A stretch of 64,000 nucleotides of DNA, taken from contig NZ_CP007203.1 of assembly GCF_000340565.2 (NCBI RefSeq), positions 1,885,545 through 1,949,544 of the forward strand, in the 5' to 3' direction. Origin of the DNA: Nodularia spumigena CCY9414. Its GTDB lineage: Bacteria; Cyanobacteriota; Cyanobacteriia; Cyanobacteriales; Nostocaceae. Below the pieces are notes generated by a model that worked only from the letters and a program-made list of their open reading frames with translations, was not told the DNA's origin and made no database searches. Below, in pieces: positions 10,301 to 18,387 of the stretch. The first letter of the stretch is position 1; every line of letters begins with the position of its first letter. The translations under genes and the position numbers were made by a program.

Positions 10301-11031
10301 AAAGAAAACAGGCAGAATTACAAAGAACAGCGCGAGATTTAGAACTGAAGAAGAAGGATGCAGAAGCAAAGTTTAAGGACGCACAAAAAGAAAATATCCA
10401 AGCTACCCAAAACCTAGCTGCTGCTAAAACAGATTTAGATAAGGTAAATCAGCAAGCCGCAGCATTAGAAGCGAAAAATGCCGAAGCGGAAGCCAGAATT
10501 AAAACGGCTACTGACAGAGTAAAAACTGCTGATGAGAAAGCACAACAAGCACAGCAACAACAACAGCAAGCGGAATCTCAAATTAAACAGGCAGAAATTA
10601 CTCTGCAACAAGCGCAATTAGAACAACAAGCAGCAAAGCAAGCCGCACAATTAGCGCAAGAAGCCCAACAAGAAGCGCTAAAGGGAACAGAATTAGAACG
10701 GGCGGGAGTTAATGCCATTAGACAGTTTGAGTTTACCCAGTTAGCAGGGCTAGTTACAGCAGTTAAAACTGGTAAAGAGTTGAAAACTTTAGTTAAAGAT
10801 AATCGCCCTCTGGATGAATACCCAGCTATTAGCCCGATTTATGCGTTGCATACTATTCTGGGTGATATTAAAGAACGTAACCAATTTCATGGGCATCAGG
10901 GCGGTGTCAGGAGTGTGAGTTTCAGCCCGGACGGCAAAACCATCGCCACCGCATCCGATGACCGGACAGCGCGGTTGTGGACTCTAGAGGGGCAACTGTT
11001 ACAAGAATTCAAAGGGTTGGGAACTGATTAG
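7306..11031 (+). CDS. TPR-STAND NTPase-WD40 protein, C-terminally truncated
   Basis: 1241 residues. Order: an N-terminal alpha/beta domain (about 1-170); TPR-like helices (about 190-450); a STAND-type NTPase with Walker A GQSGVGKSS (about 510-518) and Walker B LMFDQFEE (about 591); a winged-helix-like region ending in the QLVHDYLVYFIR type segment (about 870-885); one membrane helix (about 943-963); a long Gln/Ala/Lys coiled coil (about 965-1130); and a single WD40 repeat (about 1193-1236) with FSPDGKTIATASDD and TARLW. Relatives carry many WD repeats forming a propeller; here the frame stops just after the first, where an IS607-type element begins. The protein is therefore probably a broken sensor. 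A 12-codon in-frame repeat insertion is at about residues 696-707. Confidence 0.85.
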   Translation: MSNQYEPENLEVKNEQSLQTLVRAITLSEGEFSLILLRCNYAVLRQTMVESLHQLSPVQIREITLPTSVKTLYTAIKEQLGDEQPPALMVFGLESVKDIDTVLTAANRVREQFRKQFPFPILLWVNDQTLQKLIRLAADLENWASIIEFETPTPELFNFLHQKTNEVFTDDVRPTSQICQELKSALQDLETRGEVLSFAITASLKFVLGFYDYLYDKLDSALKYYQQSLAGWQESDDFKERQGIVLVHIAFVYSRQAVINPLDNQISWETAKNYLQNSLLIFTQIQRLDLVAKYINHLGEVLRNLTAWSDLQTLADKSLPLHEEYGTPRQLAQDYGFLAEVAVQESRWQNARQLAETGLQILNDISSLAPYELSLYQFILACADQGLGEITAAIEHLEIAKSASNPQYDPQLYISILERLRLLYFDKTEYRLAFNLKQEQLQIEHQYGFRAFVGASYLNPQRQAINPAQLQIENTGSVAQEIAASGRSQDVMRLRDRISGTEHKLTVIHGQSGVGKSSILQGGLIPALQQKPIEGRDVLPILLRVYTDWVGMLGQCLKSNIQSLNASSLNSSAAIVAELRKNAERNLLTVLMFDQFEEFFFVYPDQGDRRSFYEFLRICLDIPFLKVILSLREDYLHYLLELERLFDLKVINNNILAKNIRYYLGNFSPEDAKTVIQTLTQQNLSSTKLPYTSKASDPPKSPLERGTSRQISPLKMGSSRDENTVVTGGVGSESLIAEEIRNQYSLEAALIEQLVQDLAGNIGEVRPIELQLVGMQLQTEKITTLKQYQDFGTKENLVEGFLESVIKDCGAENERAARFILYLLTDENGTRPLKTRAELTAELAGETKRLDLVLDIFVQSGLVFLLPESPADRYQLVHDYLVYFIRQQQGNEILAELAREREQRLQAEANLQQEQKAKQILAAANLEAEAKIREGRKRLVRSSGLSVVLLVLAGMASVYAVNQVSAARKANENQQEAERKLTKTEGDYQRTTKSLQETERKQAELQRTARDLELKKKDAEAKFKDAQKENIQATQNLAAAKTDLDKVNQQAAALEAKNAEAEARIKTATDRVKTADEKAQQAQQQQQQAESQIKQAEITLQQAQLEQQAAKQAAQLAQEAQQEALKGTELERAGVNAIRQFEFTQLAGLVTAVKTGKELKTLVKDNRPLDEYPAISPIYALHTILGDIKERNQFHGHQGGVRSVSFSPDGKTIATASDDRTARLWTLEGQLLQEFKGLGTD
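9394..9427. repeat. GATCCCCC palindromic repeat inserted in frame in a coding region
   Basis: Contains two short inverted CCCCC/GGGGG arms. The same 34 bases occur in reverse orientation in the glcF-glcE gap at 24447-24480. In the STAND protein it is read as a DPPKSPLERG-type peptide, adding a polar linker between the Walker B region and the following helices. Confidence 0.8.
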
Positions 11032-11086
11032 AAATATTTATCCATACTTACTCATAACTACTTAAATGCTATGCTATAGTAGTTAT

Positions 11087-11689
11087 ATGAGTAAGTTATC
11101 TATATCTGAAGCAGCAAAGTTAAAAGGTGTAAGTGTTTCCACACTCAGAAGATGGGAAACAGAAGGTAAATTAATTCCCGAAAGAACAGCTAGTGGTCAT
11201 AGAAGATATGATTTAGCTCAATTGTTAGGAATCAAGCCTGATTTATCTTACACCATTGGTTACTGTCGAGTTTCTAGCCATGACCAAAAAGAAGACCTAG
11301 AAAGACAAAAGCAAGTTGTTGAATTATTTTGCGCTCAAAATGGTTGGCAATTTGAAATTATAGAAGACTTAGGTTCAGGCTTAAACTACAGCAAAAAAGG
11401 ATTAAAGAGATTAATCCGATTAATTGTTGATAGTAAACTTGAACGTCTTGTTTTAACCCATAAAGATAGACTATTGAGATTTGGTAGTGAATTAATTTTT
11501 AGTTTGTGTGAACATTTTGGAACAGAAATAGTAATTATCAATAGAACTGAAGACTCAACTTTTGAAGAAGACTTAGCTCAAGATGTTTTAGAAATAATTA
11601 CAGTTTTTAGTGCCAGACTGTATGGATCTAGAAGTCACAAAAACAAGAAAATTATAGAGGAGTTGAAAGAAGTTGCTGTTCGGCTTTAA
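11087..11689 (+). CDS. tnpA: IS607-type serine transposase TnpA
   Basis: About 200 residues from the ATG at 11087; an upstream in-frame ATG at 11066 would add seven. The N-terminal MerR-like helix-turn-helix (about 3-45) includes STLRRWETEGKL. The serine-recombinase catalytic domain starts at about 55, with the nucleophile in YCRVSSHDQ and the conserved DRLLRFG arginines further on. It cuts and joins DNA through a serine-DNA link to move the element. Length is normal and no inactivating lesion is seen. It overlaps tnpB, suggesting translational coupling. Confidence 0.9.
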   Translation: MSKLSISEAAKLKGVSVSTLRRWETEGKLIPERTASGHRRYDLAQLLGIKPDLSYTIGYCRVSSHDQKEDLERQKQVVELFCAQNGWQFEIIEDLGSGLNYSKKGLKRLIRLIVDSKLERLVLTHKDRLLRFGSELIFSLCEHFGTEIVIINRTEDSTFEEDLAQDVLEIITVFSARLYGSRSHKNKKIIEELKEVAVRL

Positions 11690-12773
11690 AACTGAGTTAA
11701 AAATCAATAACCATCAGCGTACCCAACTACTTCAACATTGTGGTGTTGCTCGTCATGCTTGGAATTGGGGATTAGCTCTTACCAAACAGATATTAGAGCA
11801 CAATAAGTTAAATCCTAATTCCAAAATAAAATTTCCTACTGCTATTGATTTACATAAATGGTTAGTAGCATTAGTAAAAAGTGAAAATCCCTGGTATTAC
11901 GAATGTTCAAAATCAGCACCACAAGAAGCTCTACGAGCTTTAAAAACAGCATGGGATAGGTGCTTTAAAAAAATATCAGGAGTGCCTAAATTTAAGAGAA
12001 AGGGTAAACATGATAGCTTTACCTTAGAGGGTAGTGTCAAAAATTTAGAGTCAAATAAAATACAAGTACCGAAGATAGGAGTTCTCCAAAGTTATGAAAG
12101 ACTACCTCAAAAAGAAATTAAATCAGTAACCATTAGTCGTAAGGCTAATAGATGGTTTATTAGTTTTAGATTTGATGTAGAAAAACAAGATAATAAAAAC
12201 CTCAAAGTTGTGGGAGTAGACTTAGGTGTAAAAAATTTAGCTACTCTATCAACAGGTGAAATTATAGAAGGTGCAAAGTCTTACAAAAAATATGAATCTA
12301 AATTAAGCAGGTTGCAATGGTTAAACAGAAATAAAGTTATCAATTCAAACAATTGGAGAAAAGCACAACTAAAAATTGCTAAATTGCATCTGAAGATTGC
12401 CAACATTCGTAAAGATACATTACACAAACTTACTACTTTATTAGCCAAGAACCACGGCAAAGTGGTAATCGAAGATTTAAACGTATCTGGAATGTTGGCA
12501 AACAGGAAATTAGCAAAAGCAATCTCCGATATGGGATTTCATGAGTTTCGTCGTCAACTAACCTACAAGTGTGAATTGTATAGTTCTGAACTTGTCGTGG
12601 TTGATAGATGGTATCCCAGTTCTAAAACTTGTTCTAATTGCGGAACTAAAAAAGAAAATCTCACACTTAACGAAAGAGTTTTTCAATGTGAAAATTGCGG
12701 TTTTGAGTGTGATAGAGATTTAAACGCAGCTATCAATTTATCAAAAATTGATTTGTCAAAAGCTGTCAGTTAG
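11673..12773 (+). CDS. tnpB: TnpB RNA-guided nuclease of the IS607 element
   Basis: 366 residues from a TTG start that overlaps the end of tnpA; it begins LFGFKTELKINNHQ, as TnpBs do. The RuvC-like catalytic acids are present: Asp in GVDLGVKNLAT (about 188), Glu in VVIEDLNVSGM (about 270) and Asp in CDRDLNAAINL (about 350). A four-cysteine zinc finger, CSNCG followed by CENCG, is intact. Known TnpBs use an omega RNA made from the element's right end to cut DNA and favour retention of the element. Full length and motifs suggest an active protein. Confidence 0.9.
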   Translation: MLFGFKTELKINNHQRTQLLQHCGVARHAWNWGLALTKQILEHNKLNPNSKIKFPTAIDLHKWLVALVKSENPWYYECSKSAPQEALRALKTAWDRCFKKISGVPKFKRKGKHDSFTLEGSVKNLESNKIQVPKIGVLQSYERLPQKEIKSVTISRKANRWFISFRFDVEKQDNKNLKVVGVDLGVKNLATLSTGEIIEGAKSYKKYESKLSRLQWLNRNKVINSNNWRKAQLKIAKLHLKIANIRKDTLHKLTTLLAKNHGKVVIEDLNVSGMLANRKLAKAISDMGFHEFRRQLTYKCELYSSELVVVDRWYPSSKTCSNCGTKKENLTLNERVFQCENCGFECDRDLNAAINLSKIDLSKAVS

Positions 12774-12907
12774 ACAGTGTTAGTCTGTGGACTGGATAAT
12801 GCCGACATTACCAGGATGAAGCAGAAAGTAAACTTCAAACCCCATCTAGTACAAGTTATCTATTATAGAAAAGTCTAAATAGGTAAGTTTGAGTAAGTTT
12901 TATGTAA
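12774..12907 (+). other. Right-end region of the IS607 element
   Basis: 134 bp between tnpB and the PIN fragment. In this element type the right end supplies the omega RNA. I can see short stems (for example ACAGTGTTAGTCTGT at 12775-12789) but cannot place the exact end. Confidence 0.35.
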
Positions 12908-13033
12908 CGGAAGCGGACTCATGATGCTCGTATAATTGCTGTCATGCTAGCACATGGAATTACACATATTCTCACCTTTAATCCGAGTGATTTTAGACTG
13001 ATGCCAGACATTATAATTGTTCGTCCGCAGGAA
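12908..13033 (+). pseudogene. C-terminal fragment of a PIN-domain (VapC-like) toxin
   Basis: An open frame after a TAA at 12905 reads RTHDARIIAVMLAHGITH and continues ILTFNPSDFRL, then a VRPQELV tail. This is the usual C-terminal half of VapC/PIN ribonucleases, including the ...HDARI... and ...TFN..DF... blocks. The N-terminal half with the first catalytic aspartate is missing, and no antitoxin gene is seen. The left break adjoins the IS607 right end and the right side runs into a 111-bp MITE. Confidence 0.7.
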
Positions 13034-13144
13034 CTAGTACCGCAAGGCGGAAGTCAAAAGTCAAAAGTCAAAAGTCAAAAAGCTTATAAAATGGGCTTTT
13101 CAGGGATTTTGAATGGTCTGTTTATTTACGCCGTCTTGTACTAG
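13034..13144. mobile_element. 111-bp MITE, copy 1
   Basis: Starts CTAGTACCGCAAGGCG and ends CGCCGTCTTGTACTAG, an imperfect terminal inverted repeat. Inside is a TCAAAAG tandem repeat followed by AAAAAGCTT. A second copy of exactly the same length is at 63781-63891. No coding capacity; mobilised in trans if at all. Confidence 0.75.
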
Positions 13145-13313
13145 GTAAAAATTGAGGTACTGGGTAAGCTTGTCTGTAGTCCATTAATAAATCAGTTTGG
13201 GTAACGTCACCATACTTTTTTCTCAACGGATAAATTATAAAATCCTCACAAAAAATACTGCGTCGTGTGAATTTCTCAGCTAATCTAACAAAAGCAGTTT
13301 ATTCCGCAACATA

Positions 13314-14099
13314 ATGACCGCCAGTAGTCCCACAATTTTAGCCCTAGACTTTGATGGAGTAATTTGCGATGGACTAATTGAATATTTTGAAGTCGCCTGG
13401 CGCACATACTGTCAAATTTGGTCGCCCGTAGACGATACACCACCAGATGATTTACCCTTAAGATTTTATCGTCTCAGACCTGTGATTGAAACAGGCTGGG
13501 AAATGCCAGTATTAATCAAAGCCTTGGTAGATCAAATTTCTGAAGAAAAAATTCTTCAAGAGTGGGCGACAATTACACCGCAAATTTTATTAGAACATAA
13601 TCTCCAGTCCCCAACAATTGGTACAGCACTAGACAATTTGCGGGATGAATGGATTACCACAGATTTAGACGGTTGGCTAAGTCTGCATAAATTTTATCCG
13701 GGTGTATTGGAAAAAATTAAACTCACCATTGCTAGTGAAACAAAATTATACATTGTCACCACCAAAGAAGGGCGCTTCGTGCAGCAGTTATTACAACGAG
13801 AAGGGGTAAATTTACCACCAGCAGCGATTTTTGGCAAAGAAGTTAAGCGCCCTAAATACCAAACTCTGCGAGAATTAATTCAGAAGGCCGAGAAAAAACC
13901 AGTTAGTCTGTGGTTTGTAGAAGACAGAATCAAGACATTACAGTTAGTTCAACAGCAAACAGACCTGGAAAATGTCAAACTTTTCTTGGCAGACTGGGGC
14001 TATAATACCCAAACAGAAAGAAAAGCTGCCCAAGATGATCCAGGAATTCAGGTAATAAATCTACCTAAGTTTACTAAAGATTTCACTGGGTGGCTGTAA
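13314..14099 (+). CDS. HAD-superfamily hydrolase
   Basis: 261 residues. Motif I LALDFDGVICDG (about 10-21) supplies the nucleophile and acid/base aspartates. Motif II is the Thr in YIVTTKEGRF (about 150), motif III a Lys in KEVKRPKYQ (about 182), and motif IV the acidic VEDRIKTL (about 204). The cap between motifs I and II is helical. A cytoplasmic phosphatase-like enzyme of unknown substrate. It stands alone, with repeat-rich DNA on both sides. Confidence 0.88.
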   Translation: MTASSPTILALDFDGVICDGLIEYFEVAWRTYCQIWSPVDDTPPDDLPLRFYRLRPVIETGWEMPVLIKALVDQISEEKILQEWATITPQILLEHNLQSPTIGTALDNLRDEWITTDLDGWLSLHKFYPGVLEKIKLTIASETKLYIVTTKEGRFVQQLLQREGVNLPPAAIFGKEVKRPKYQTLRELIQKAEKKPVSLWFVEDRIKTLQLVQQQTDLENVKLFLADWGYNTQTERKAAQDDPGIQVINLPKFTKDFTGWL

Positions 14100-14526
14100 T
14101 TTACCCCTAATAAATTGCGAACATATTAGACATCTACCACAAAGAACGTAGTGGCGTGACAAGGCTAAAATAGTGCATAAGCATAAATATTGTGGGGTGG
14201 GCTACTGGTCCCCCCAGAACAGGCATCTTGCCTGTTCCACAAGAGAAACATATTGCAACATTTTAAGCTTGTCACGCCAGTAGGGTGGGTTAGCATCAGC
14301 GTAACCCACCATCATTTATAAAATTTAGGACTTACGCACAAATTACGGAATAACGAACCACACCAGACGCAGAGGACACAGAGGAATAAGGGTTTGAGAG
14401 GGTTTTTGCGTAAGTCCTGAAATTTATAGTGTATTTAAATACCTTCCTAATACATCCAACAAATTGAATATTTTTAAATATACAATTCCCGTACAGAAAA
14501 ATTACCAATAAATTAGCGTTTTAATT
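14100..14526. other. Repeat-filled intergenic region
   Basis: 427 bp holding a GGTGGGTTA/TAACCCACC hairpin (14284-14310), an AACAGGCATCTTGCCTGTT inverted repeat (about 14219-14237) and a TAGGACTTACGC MITE (14326-14419). No gene seen. Confidence 0.6.
14326..14419. mobile_element. TAGGACTTACGC MITE, copy 1 (94 bp)
   Basis: Terminal inverted repeats TAGGACTTACGCA / TGCGTAAGTCCTG, flanked on both sides by AAATT (14321-14325 and 14420-14424), a 5-bp target duplication. Relatives are at 41263-41355 and 48393-48502. Confidence 0.85.
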
Positions 14527-15702
14527 ATGCTTGATTTAACAAAATTGGCGAGACAAATGCAGGGTTTAAGTGAGCATCTTACCTTAGAAGCTGCTGCGAG
14601 TCGTCAGCGTTTGGAATTGGCGCAACAACACCTGCAAAAGGCTTATGAGCGTCAAGAAGATTTAATTAATACTCAGGAACAATGGCGCGATCGCATTCTC
14701 TTTGCTAATGCTACACCAATTGAGCCACTAGAAACCTGTATTGATATCCCCGTCCCGCCGAAAGTGCATACAGTCATCGCTACCGACGGTTCTCAAATTG
14801 CGCCCAACCATCATGAAATTGCTTATTGCTATCTGTTGAATATTGGCAGAGTCGTTTTACACTATGGACAAAATCGCCAACCACTACTTGATAGTTTACC
14901 AGAGGTATTTTATCGCCCAGAAGATTTATATGTGTCTCGGCAATGGGGAATTAAAACCGAAGAATGGATGGGTTATCGCCGCACTGCTTCCGAAACTACA
15001 GTTTTAGCAGAATTGGCTTGTGCAGCGAAAGGGGAAGCACCAGCTTTAGCAATGGTAGATGGTTCCTTAATTTACTGGTTTTTGGAACAGCTGCCGATGG
15101 ATGCACGCGATCGCATTTTACCCCCCATCCTCGAAGCTTGGCAACAGTTGAACCAGGCGAAAATTCCCGTGATGGGATATCTGAGCGCCTCTCGCAACAT
15201 TGATTGTACCAACTTCCTACGGTTGTTAGCTTGTCCCCATCCCGCCCCCGATTGTAAAAGTTATTGTCCAGATCAATTAGACAAAGTACCTTGTAAGCTT
15301 TTTGACACTTTACGAGATACTACCCTTTGGGGAAACCAACTGCAACCAGGACAACGGGGACCACTGTGGCGGAGTAATAACCGGATTTTAGAACTTTATG
15401 AACAGCAAATCATCTACTTTTGCCATGTCCATGTAGGTAGTGAAATTGCGCGGATAGAAGTACCTGCATGGGTAGCTGAGGATACAGCCATGTTTAACCA
15501 AGCATTGGGATTAATGCTAGCACAAGTACAGAAAGGCTATGGTTATCCTGTAGCTATAGCCGAAGCCCATAATCAAGCAGTAGTACGAGGGGGTGATAAA
15601 ACTCGTTTCTTCGCCCTATTAGAAAGACAAATGATTAAAGCCGGCTTGAAAAATGTGGGAACTTCTTACAAAGAAACCAGAAAACGCGGCAGTATCGCTT
15701 AA
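14527..15702 (+). CDS. NurA-domain nuclease
   Basis: 391 residues. NurA-type blocks are visible: the acidic IATDGSQIAP (about 86-95) and the second aspartate in AMVDGSLIYW (about 177-186). These are the metal-binding residues of NurA 5'-3' nucleases, which act with HerA in double-strand-break resection in archaea. The N-terminal 60 residues look like a coiled coil. No herA neighbour is present, as is usual in cyanobacteria. A conserved CPHPAPDCKSYCP cysteine cluster near residue 238 is a possible metal site. Confidence 0.85.
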   Translation: MLDLTKLARQMQGLSEHLTLEAAASRQRLELAQQHLQKAYERQEDLINTQEQWRDRILFANATPIEPLETCIDIPVPPKVHTVIATDGSQIAPNHHEIAYCYLLNIGRVVLHYGQNRQPLLDSLPEVFYRPEDLYVSRQWGIKTEEWMGYRRTASETTVLAELACAAKGEAPALAMVDGSLIYWFLEQLPMDARDRILPPILEAWQQLNQAKIPVMGYLSASRNIDCTNFLRLLACPHPAPDCKSYCPDQLDKVPCKLFDTLRDTTLWGNQLQPGQRGPLWRSNNRILELYEQQIIYFCHVHVGSEIARIEVPAWVAEDTAMFNQALGLMLAQVQKGYGYPVAIAEAHNQAVVRGGDKTRFFALLERQMIKAGLKNVGTSYKETRKRGSIA

Positions 15703-15777
15703 ATCAGTGAACAGTTATCAGTTATCAGTTATCAAGGCGTATGGTGGGGGATTTAAAACCGCCACTTTAGTAATTTT

Positions 15778-15817
15778 GTAGGGGCGGGTTTACTCATATC
15801 TATAAACCCGCCCCTAC
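15778..15817. repeat. Perfect 15-bp palindrome GTAGGGGCGGGTTTA
   Basis: GTAGGGGCGGGTTTA is exactly mirrored by TAAACCCGCCCCTAC around a 10-base loop. This is the shortest and most perfect member of the family also at 5705, 46797 and 63496. Confidence 0.85.
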
Positions 15818-15907
15818 TCGTTCAACCAATAATCTCATTATCTTGGCTTCCGGAGATTGTCAACAGTAATAACACTCACAAGGCACAAGCCAATCTACAA
15901 TTGACCA

Positions 15908-16861
15908 ATGACGATTGATCCATTTTCTCCACTTTTAGGGCAGTCACAAGCCATAGAATTACTCACTCAAGCTGTCAAACAAAACCGAGTCGCCCCGGCT
16001 TATTTATTTGTGGGGATAGATGGTGTGGGAAAAACTCTAGCCGCGCGGTGTTTTGTCGAATTGTTATTTTCCGCCCAAACACGGAATATCGCTTCTTTAC
16101 AAAGTCGTTTGCGTCAAGGTAATCATCCTGATTTGTGGTGGGTACAACCAACATATCAACACGAGGGAAAACGCCTCACAGCAGCAGAAGCAGCAGAGAA
16201 AAAACTCAAGCGGAAAGCACCGCCTGTAATTAGACTAGAGCAGATACGGGAAATTACTGAGTTTCTCGGCCGTCCCCCCTTGGAAGCACCGCGAAATGTG
16301 GTAGTGCTGGAGTCAGCCCAAACAATGGCAGAATCAGCCGCTAATGCTTTGCTGAAAACTTTAGAAGAACCCGGACAGGCCACCGTAATTTTGATTGCAC
16401 CATCTCCTGAGTCGGTTTTGCCCACATTAGTGTCACGCTGTCAACGTATTCCTTTTTATCGCTTAGACACACAGTCTTTAACTCAGGTACTCACCCAAGC
16501 CGGACATGAGGAAATTTTGCAGCATCCGGCAGTATTGAGCATAGCAGCTGGTAGCCCAGGCAGTGCGATCGCATCCTATGAGCAATTACAAATAATTCCT
16601 GAAACCTTACTCCAAGATGTCACCAAAGTGCCTTCATCCTACCGCCAAGCCTTAGAGTTAGCCAAGACAATTGCTCAAGAGTTAGATACAGAAGCACAAC
16701 TATGGTTAGTCGATTATCTTCAACAATCCTACTGGCAACAGTGGCATAAAGCAGAAATTATACACAAATTAGAAAAAGCTCGGAAATCCTTACTTTGTTA
16801 CGCCCAACCACGTCTAGTGTGGGAATGCACATTCATCGCCTTGTTGATGCATCTGAGTTGA
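15908..16861 (+). CDS. holB: DNA polymerase III delta-prime subunit
   Basis: 317 residues; a clamp-loader subunit acting with gamma/tau and delta to load the beta clamp. The AAA+ fold includes the P-loop GIDGVGKT (about 37-44), LRQGNHPDLWWV, the block ESAQTMAESAANALLKTLEEP (split by sensor-1 residues, about 136-156) and LVSRCQRIPF (about 176). The four zinc-binding cysteines found in many delta-prime subunits are not seen. A basic segment at about 88-106 is KLKRKAPP-like. No tmk gene precedes it here. Confidence 0.92.
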   Translation: MTIDPFSPLLGQSQAIELLTQAVKQNRVAPAYLFVGIDGVGKTLAARCFVELLFSAQTRNIASLQSRLRQGNHPDLWWVQPTYQHEGKRLTAAEAAEKKLKRKAPPVIRLEQIREITEFLGRPPLEAPRNVVVLESAQTMAESAANALLKTLEEPGQATVILIAPSPESVLPTLVSRCQRIPFYRLDTQSLTQVLTQAGHEEILQHPAVLSIAAGSPGSAIASYEQLQIIPETLLQDVTKVPSSYRQALELAKTIAQELDTEAQLWLVDYLQQSYWQQWHKAEIIHKLEKARKSLLCYAQPRLVWECTFIALLMHLS

Positions 16862-17111
16862 AAAAGAATGTAGAGACGTTACATACAACGTCTCTACAAA
16901 AGTTTACCGAAAAAGCATATTTGAATTCCGTCGATGGCCATTCATATCATGTTCGATTCATCACTGACCATTATTCATGGTAACTTGAGATAACGCACTG
17001 GACTCTGAAAGGCTGCTTCTCGTAGAGTAGGGGCCTTCTCATAGGGTACGTGGCGAAACAAAGTACAGATGCGTAGATTACCTGAAAAATGTCTGAAATC
17101 CCGGATAAATT

Positions 17112-17864
17112 TCACTCAACCACGGATGATGATGATGCAGAAGCCCCCTCATTTGATTGAGGTAAGCTGGGCAATTCTAAACAATATCCCGCACCATAGA
17201 CTGTTTTGATATAGCGAGGGTGACGGGGGTCTGGTTCTAGTTTAGTTCTCAAGTGGCGGATATGCACTCGAATGGTTTCAATGTCATCATCTGGATCATA
17301 GCCCCAAACTTCGCGCAGAATTTCGCTGGGGGAAACTGTCTGACCGTGGCGTTGCAGTAAACAATGGAGTAGCTCAAATTCCAGGTGAGTCAGTTTCACC
17401 GTTTCATTGAACCATATAGCCTCAAAACGTTCTGGAACCAGAGTCAAATTCCCATAGTTGAGAATTTCACTGTGTTTTGCAGCTTGGGGGATGCGGTCAG
17501 TACGTCGCAACAATGCCCGCACCCGTGCTAACATCTCTTCCACTTCAAAAGGCTTGGTGAGGTAATCATCAGCACCAGCATTGAAACCTTCGACTTTATT
17601 CTGAGTTTGGCTTAAAGCCGTCAGCATCAACACCGGAATCTCGGCTGTGCGGTCATCCCTCCGTAGGCGTTGGCAAACTGTAAAACCGTCTACTCTGGGC
17701 AACATCAGGTCAAGCATAATCAAGTCAGGTTGTAGCTGAAGCGCCAGCGCTTGACCTTTGATACCATCTTCAGCTTGGCTGACATCGTAGCCAGCCATTT
17801 CTAAATTCACAGCAACGAGTTCTGAAATTGCCGCGTCATCGTCTATAACAAGAATCCTGGGCAT
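17112..17864 (-). CDS. rpaA: OmpR-family response regulator RpaA
   Basis: 250 residues. The receiver domain (1-120) has the DDD cluster at 8-10, the phosphoacceptor Asp52 in [11 protein letters not shown], the Thr in LMLTAL and the Lys in DYLTKPFE. The OmpR/PhoB winged helix is at about 135-235, with [18 protein letters not shown] and [10 protein letters not shown]. The block around [19 protein letters not shown] matches my memory of RpaA rather than RpaB. RpaA is the output regulator of the KaiABC clock through SasA and also governs phycobilisome energy transfer. The serine-rich tail is extra. Confidence 0.82.
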   Translation of the reverse strand: MPRILVIDDDAAISELVAVNLEMAGYDVSQAEDGIKGQALALQLQPDLIMLDLMLPRVDGFTVCQRLRRDDRTAEIPVLMLTALSQTQNKVEGFNAGADDYLTKPFEVEEMLARVRALLRRTDRIPQAAKHSEILNYGNLTLVPERFEAIWFNETVKLTHLEFELLHCLLQRHGQTVSPSEILREVWGYDPDDDIETIRVHIRHLRTKLEPDPRHPRYIKTVYGAGYCLELPSLPQSNEGASASSSSVVE

Positions 17865-18387
17865 TATTTAAAAAATTATTACTACTTAATTAAGGATAAA
17901 TAAGAACCTTGGATAGATACAAAGATTTCTATCTTGATTATAAAAAACATTTAAATCTAGCATAAATTTAAAGCTAAAGGATGGTGGAACCAGAACTAAG
18001 GTACTCTAAATTCCATATATGTTGTGTTATTCTGCCTACAATCCGCCCCTGTTTCGCAAAAATGGGATGGCAATGACTGTTGAGGCTGCTTTGTGGGGTT
18101 AACGTTATGGGAAACATACTCCACATTCAGAGCCGCCATATCATAAAGCAGTTATGATTGGTGGGCAGGTATGCCAATTTTTAGTTTGGTTGCCATACCC
18201 AAAAATGCTCATAATACAATTATTGCCACTAATGGTATTACAGGTGATCTAGAGCAAGAAAGGTTTTTGAGACTCTTAGGAATTCCACTAACCGAAACTT
18301 AAACCAATGATTATCCATAATTAACGTTGGTCTAATAATCTCTGAGCGTGCGATCGCATATTCACGTAAAGAGAAGGAAGCAACACA
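17865..18387. other. Intergenic region with degraded coding traces
   Basis: 523 bp upstream of rpaA and phoX. On the plus strand one frame at about 18105-18170 and another at about 18168-18303 together read like a broken protein; the second reads KNAHNTIIATNGITGDLE and ends LGIPLTET before a stop. I do not recognise the family. A HIP1 site lies just before the phoX gene. Confidence 0.35.

Larger units (their letters stand above)
11025..12907 (+). mobile_element. IS607-family element (serine transposase + TnpB)
   Basis: A MerR-HTH serine recombinase and a TnpB overlap by 17 bp, the standard IS607 arrangement. The left junction is probably at a GG dinucleotide near 11025, where the WD40 frame breaks; IS607 elements are known to insert at GG without target duplication. 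The right end is not defined: it lies between the tnpB stop (12773) and a PIN fragment at 12908. WD40 sequence does not resume on the right, so a deletion or rearrangement followed insertion. Confidence 0.75.
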
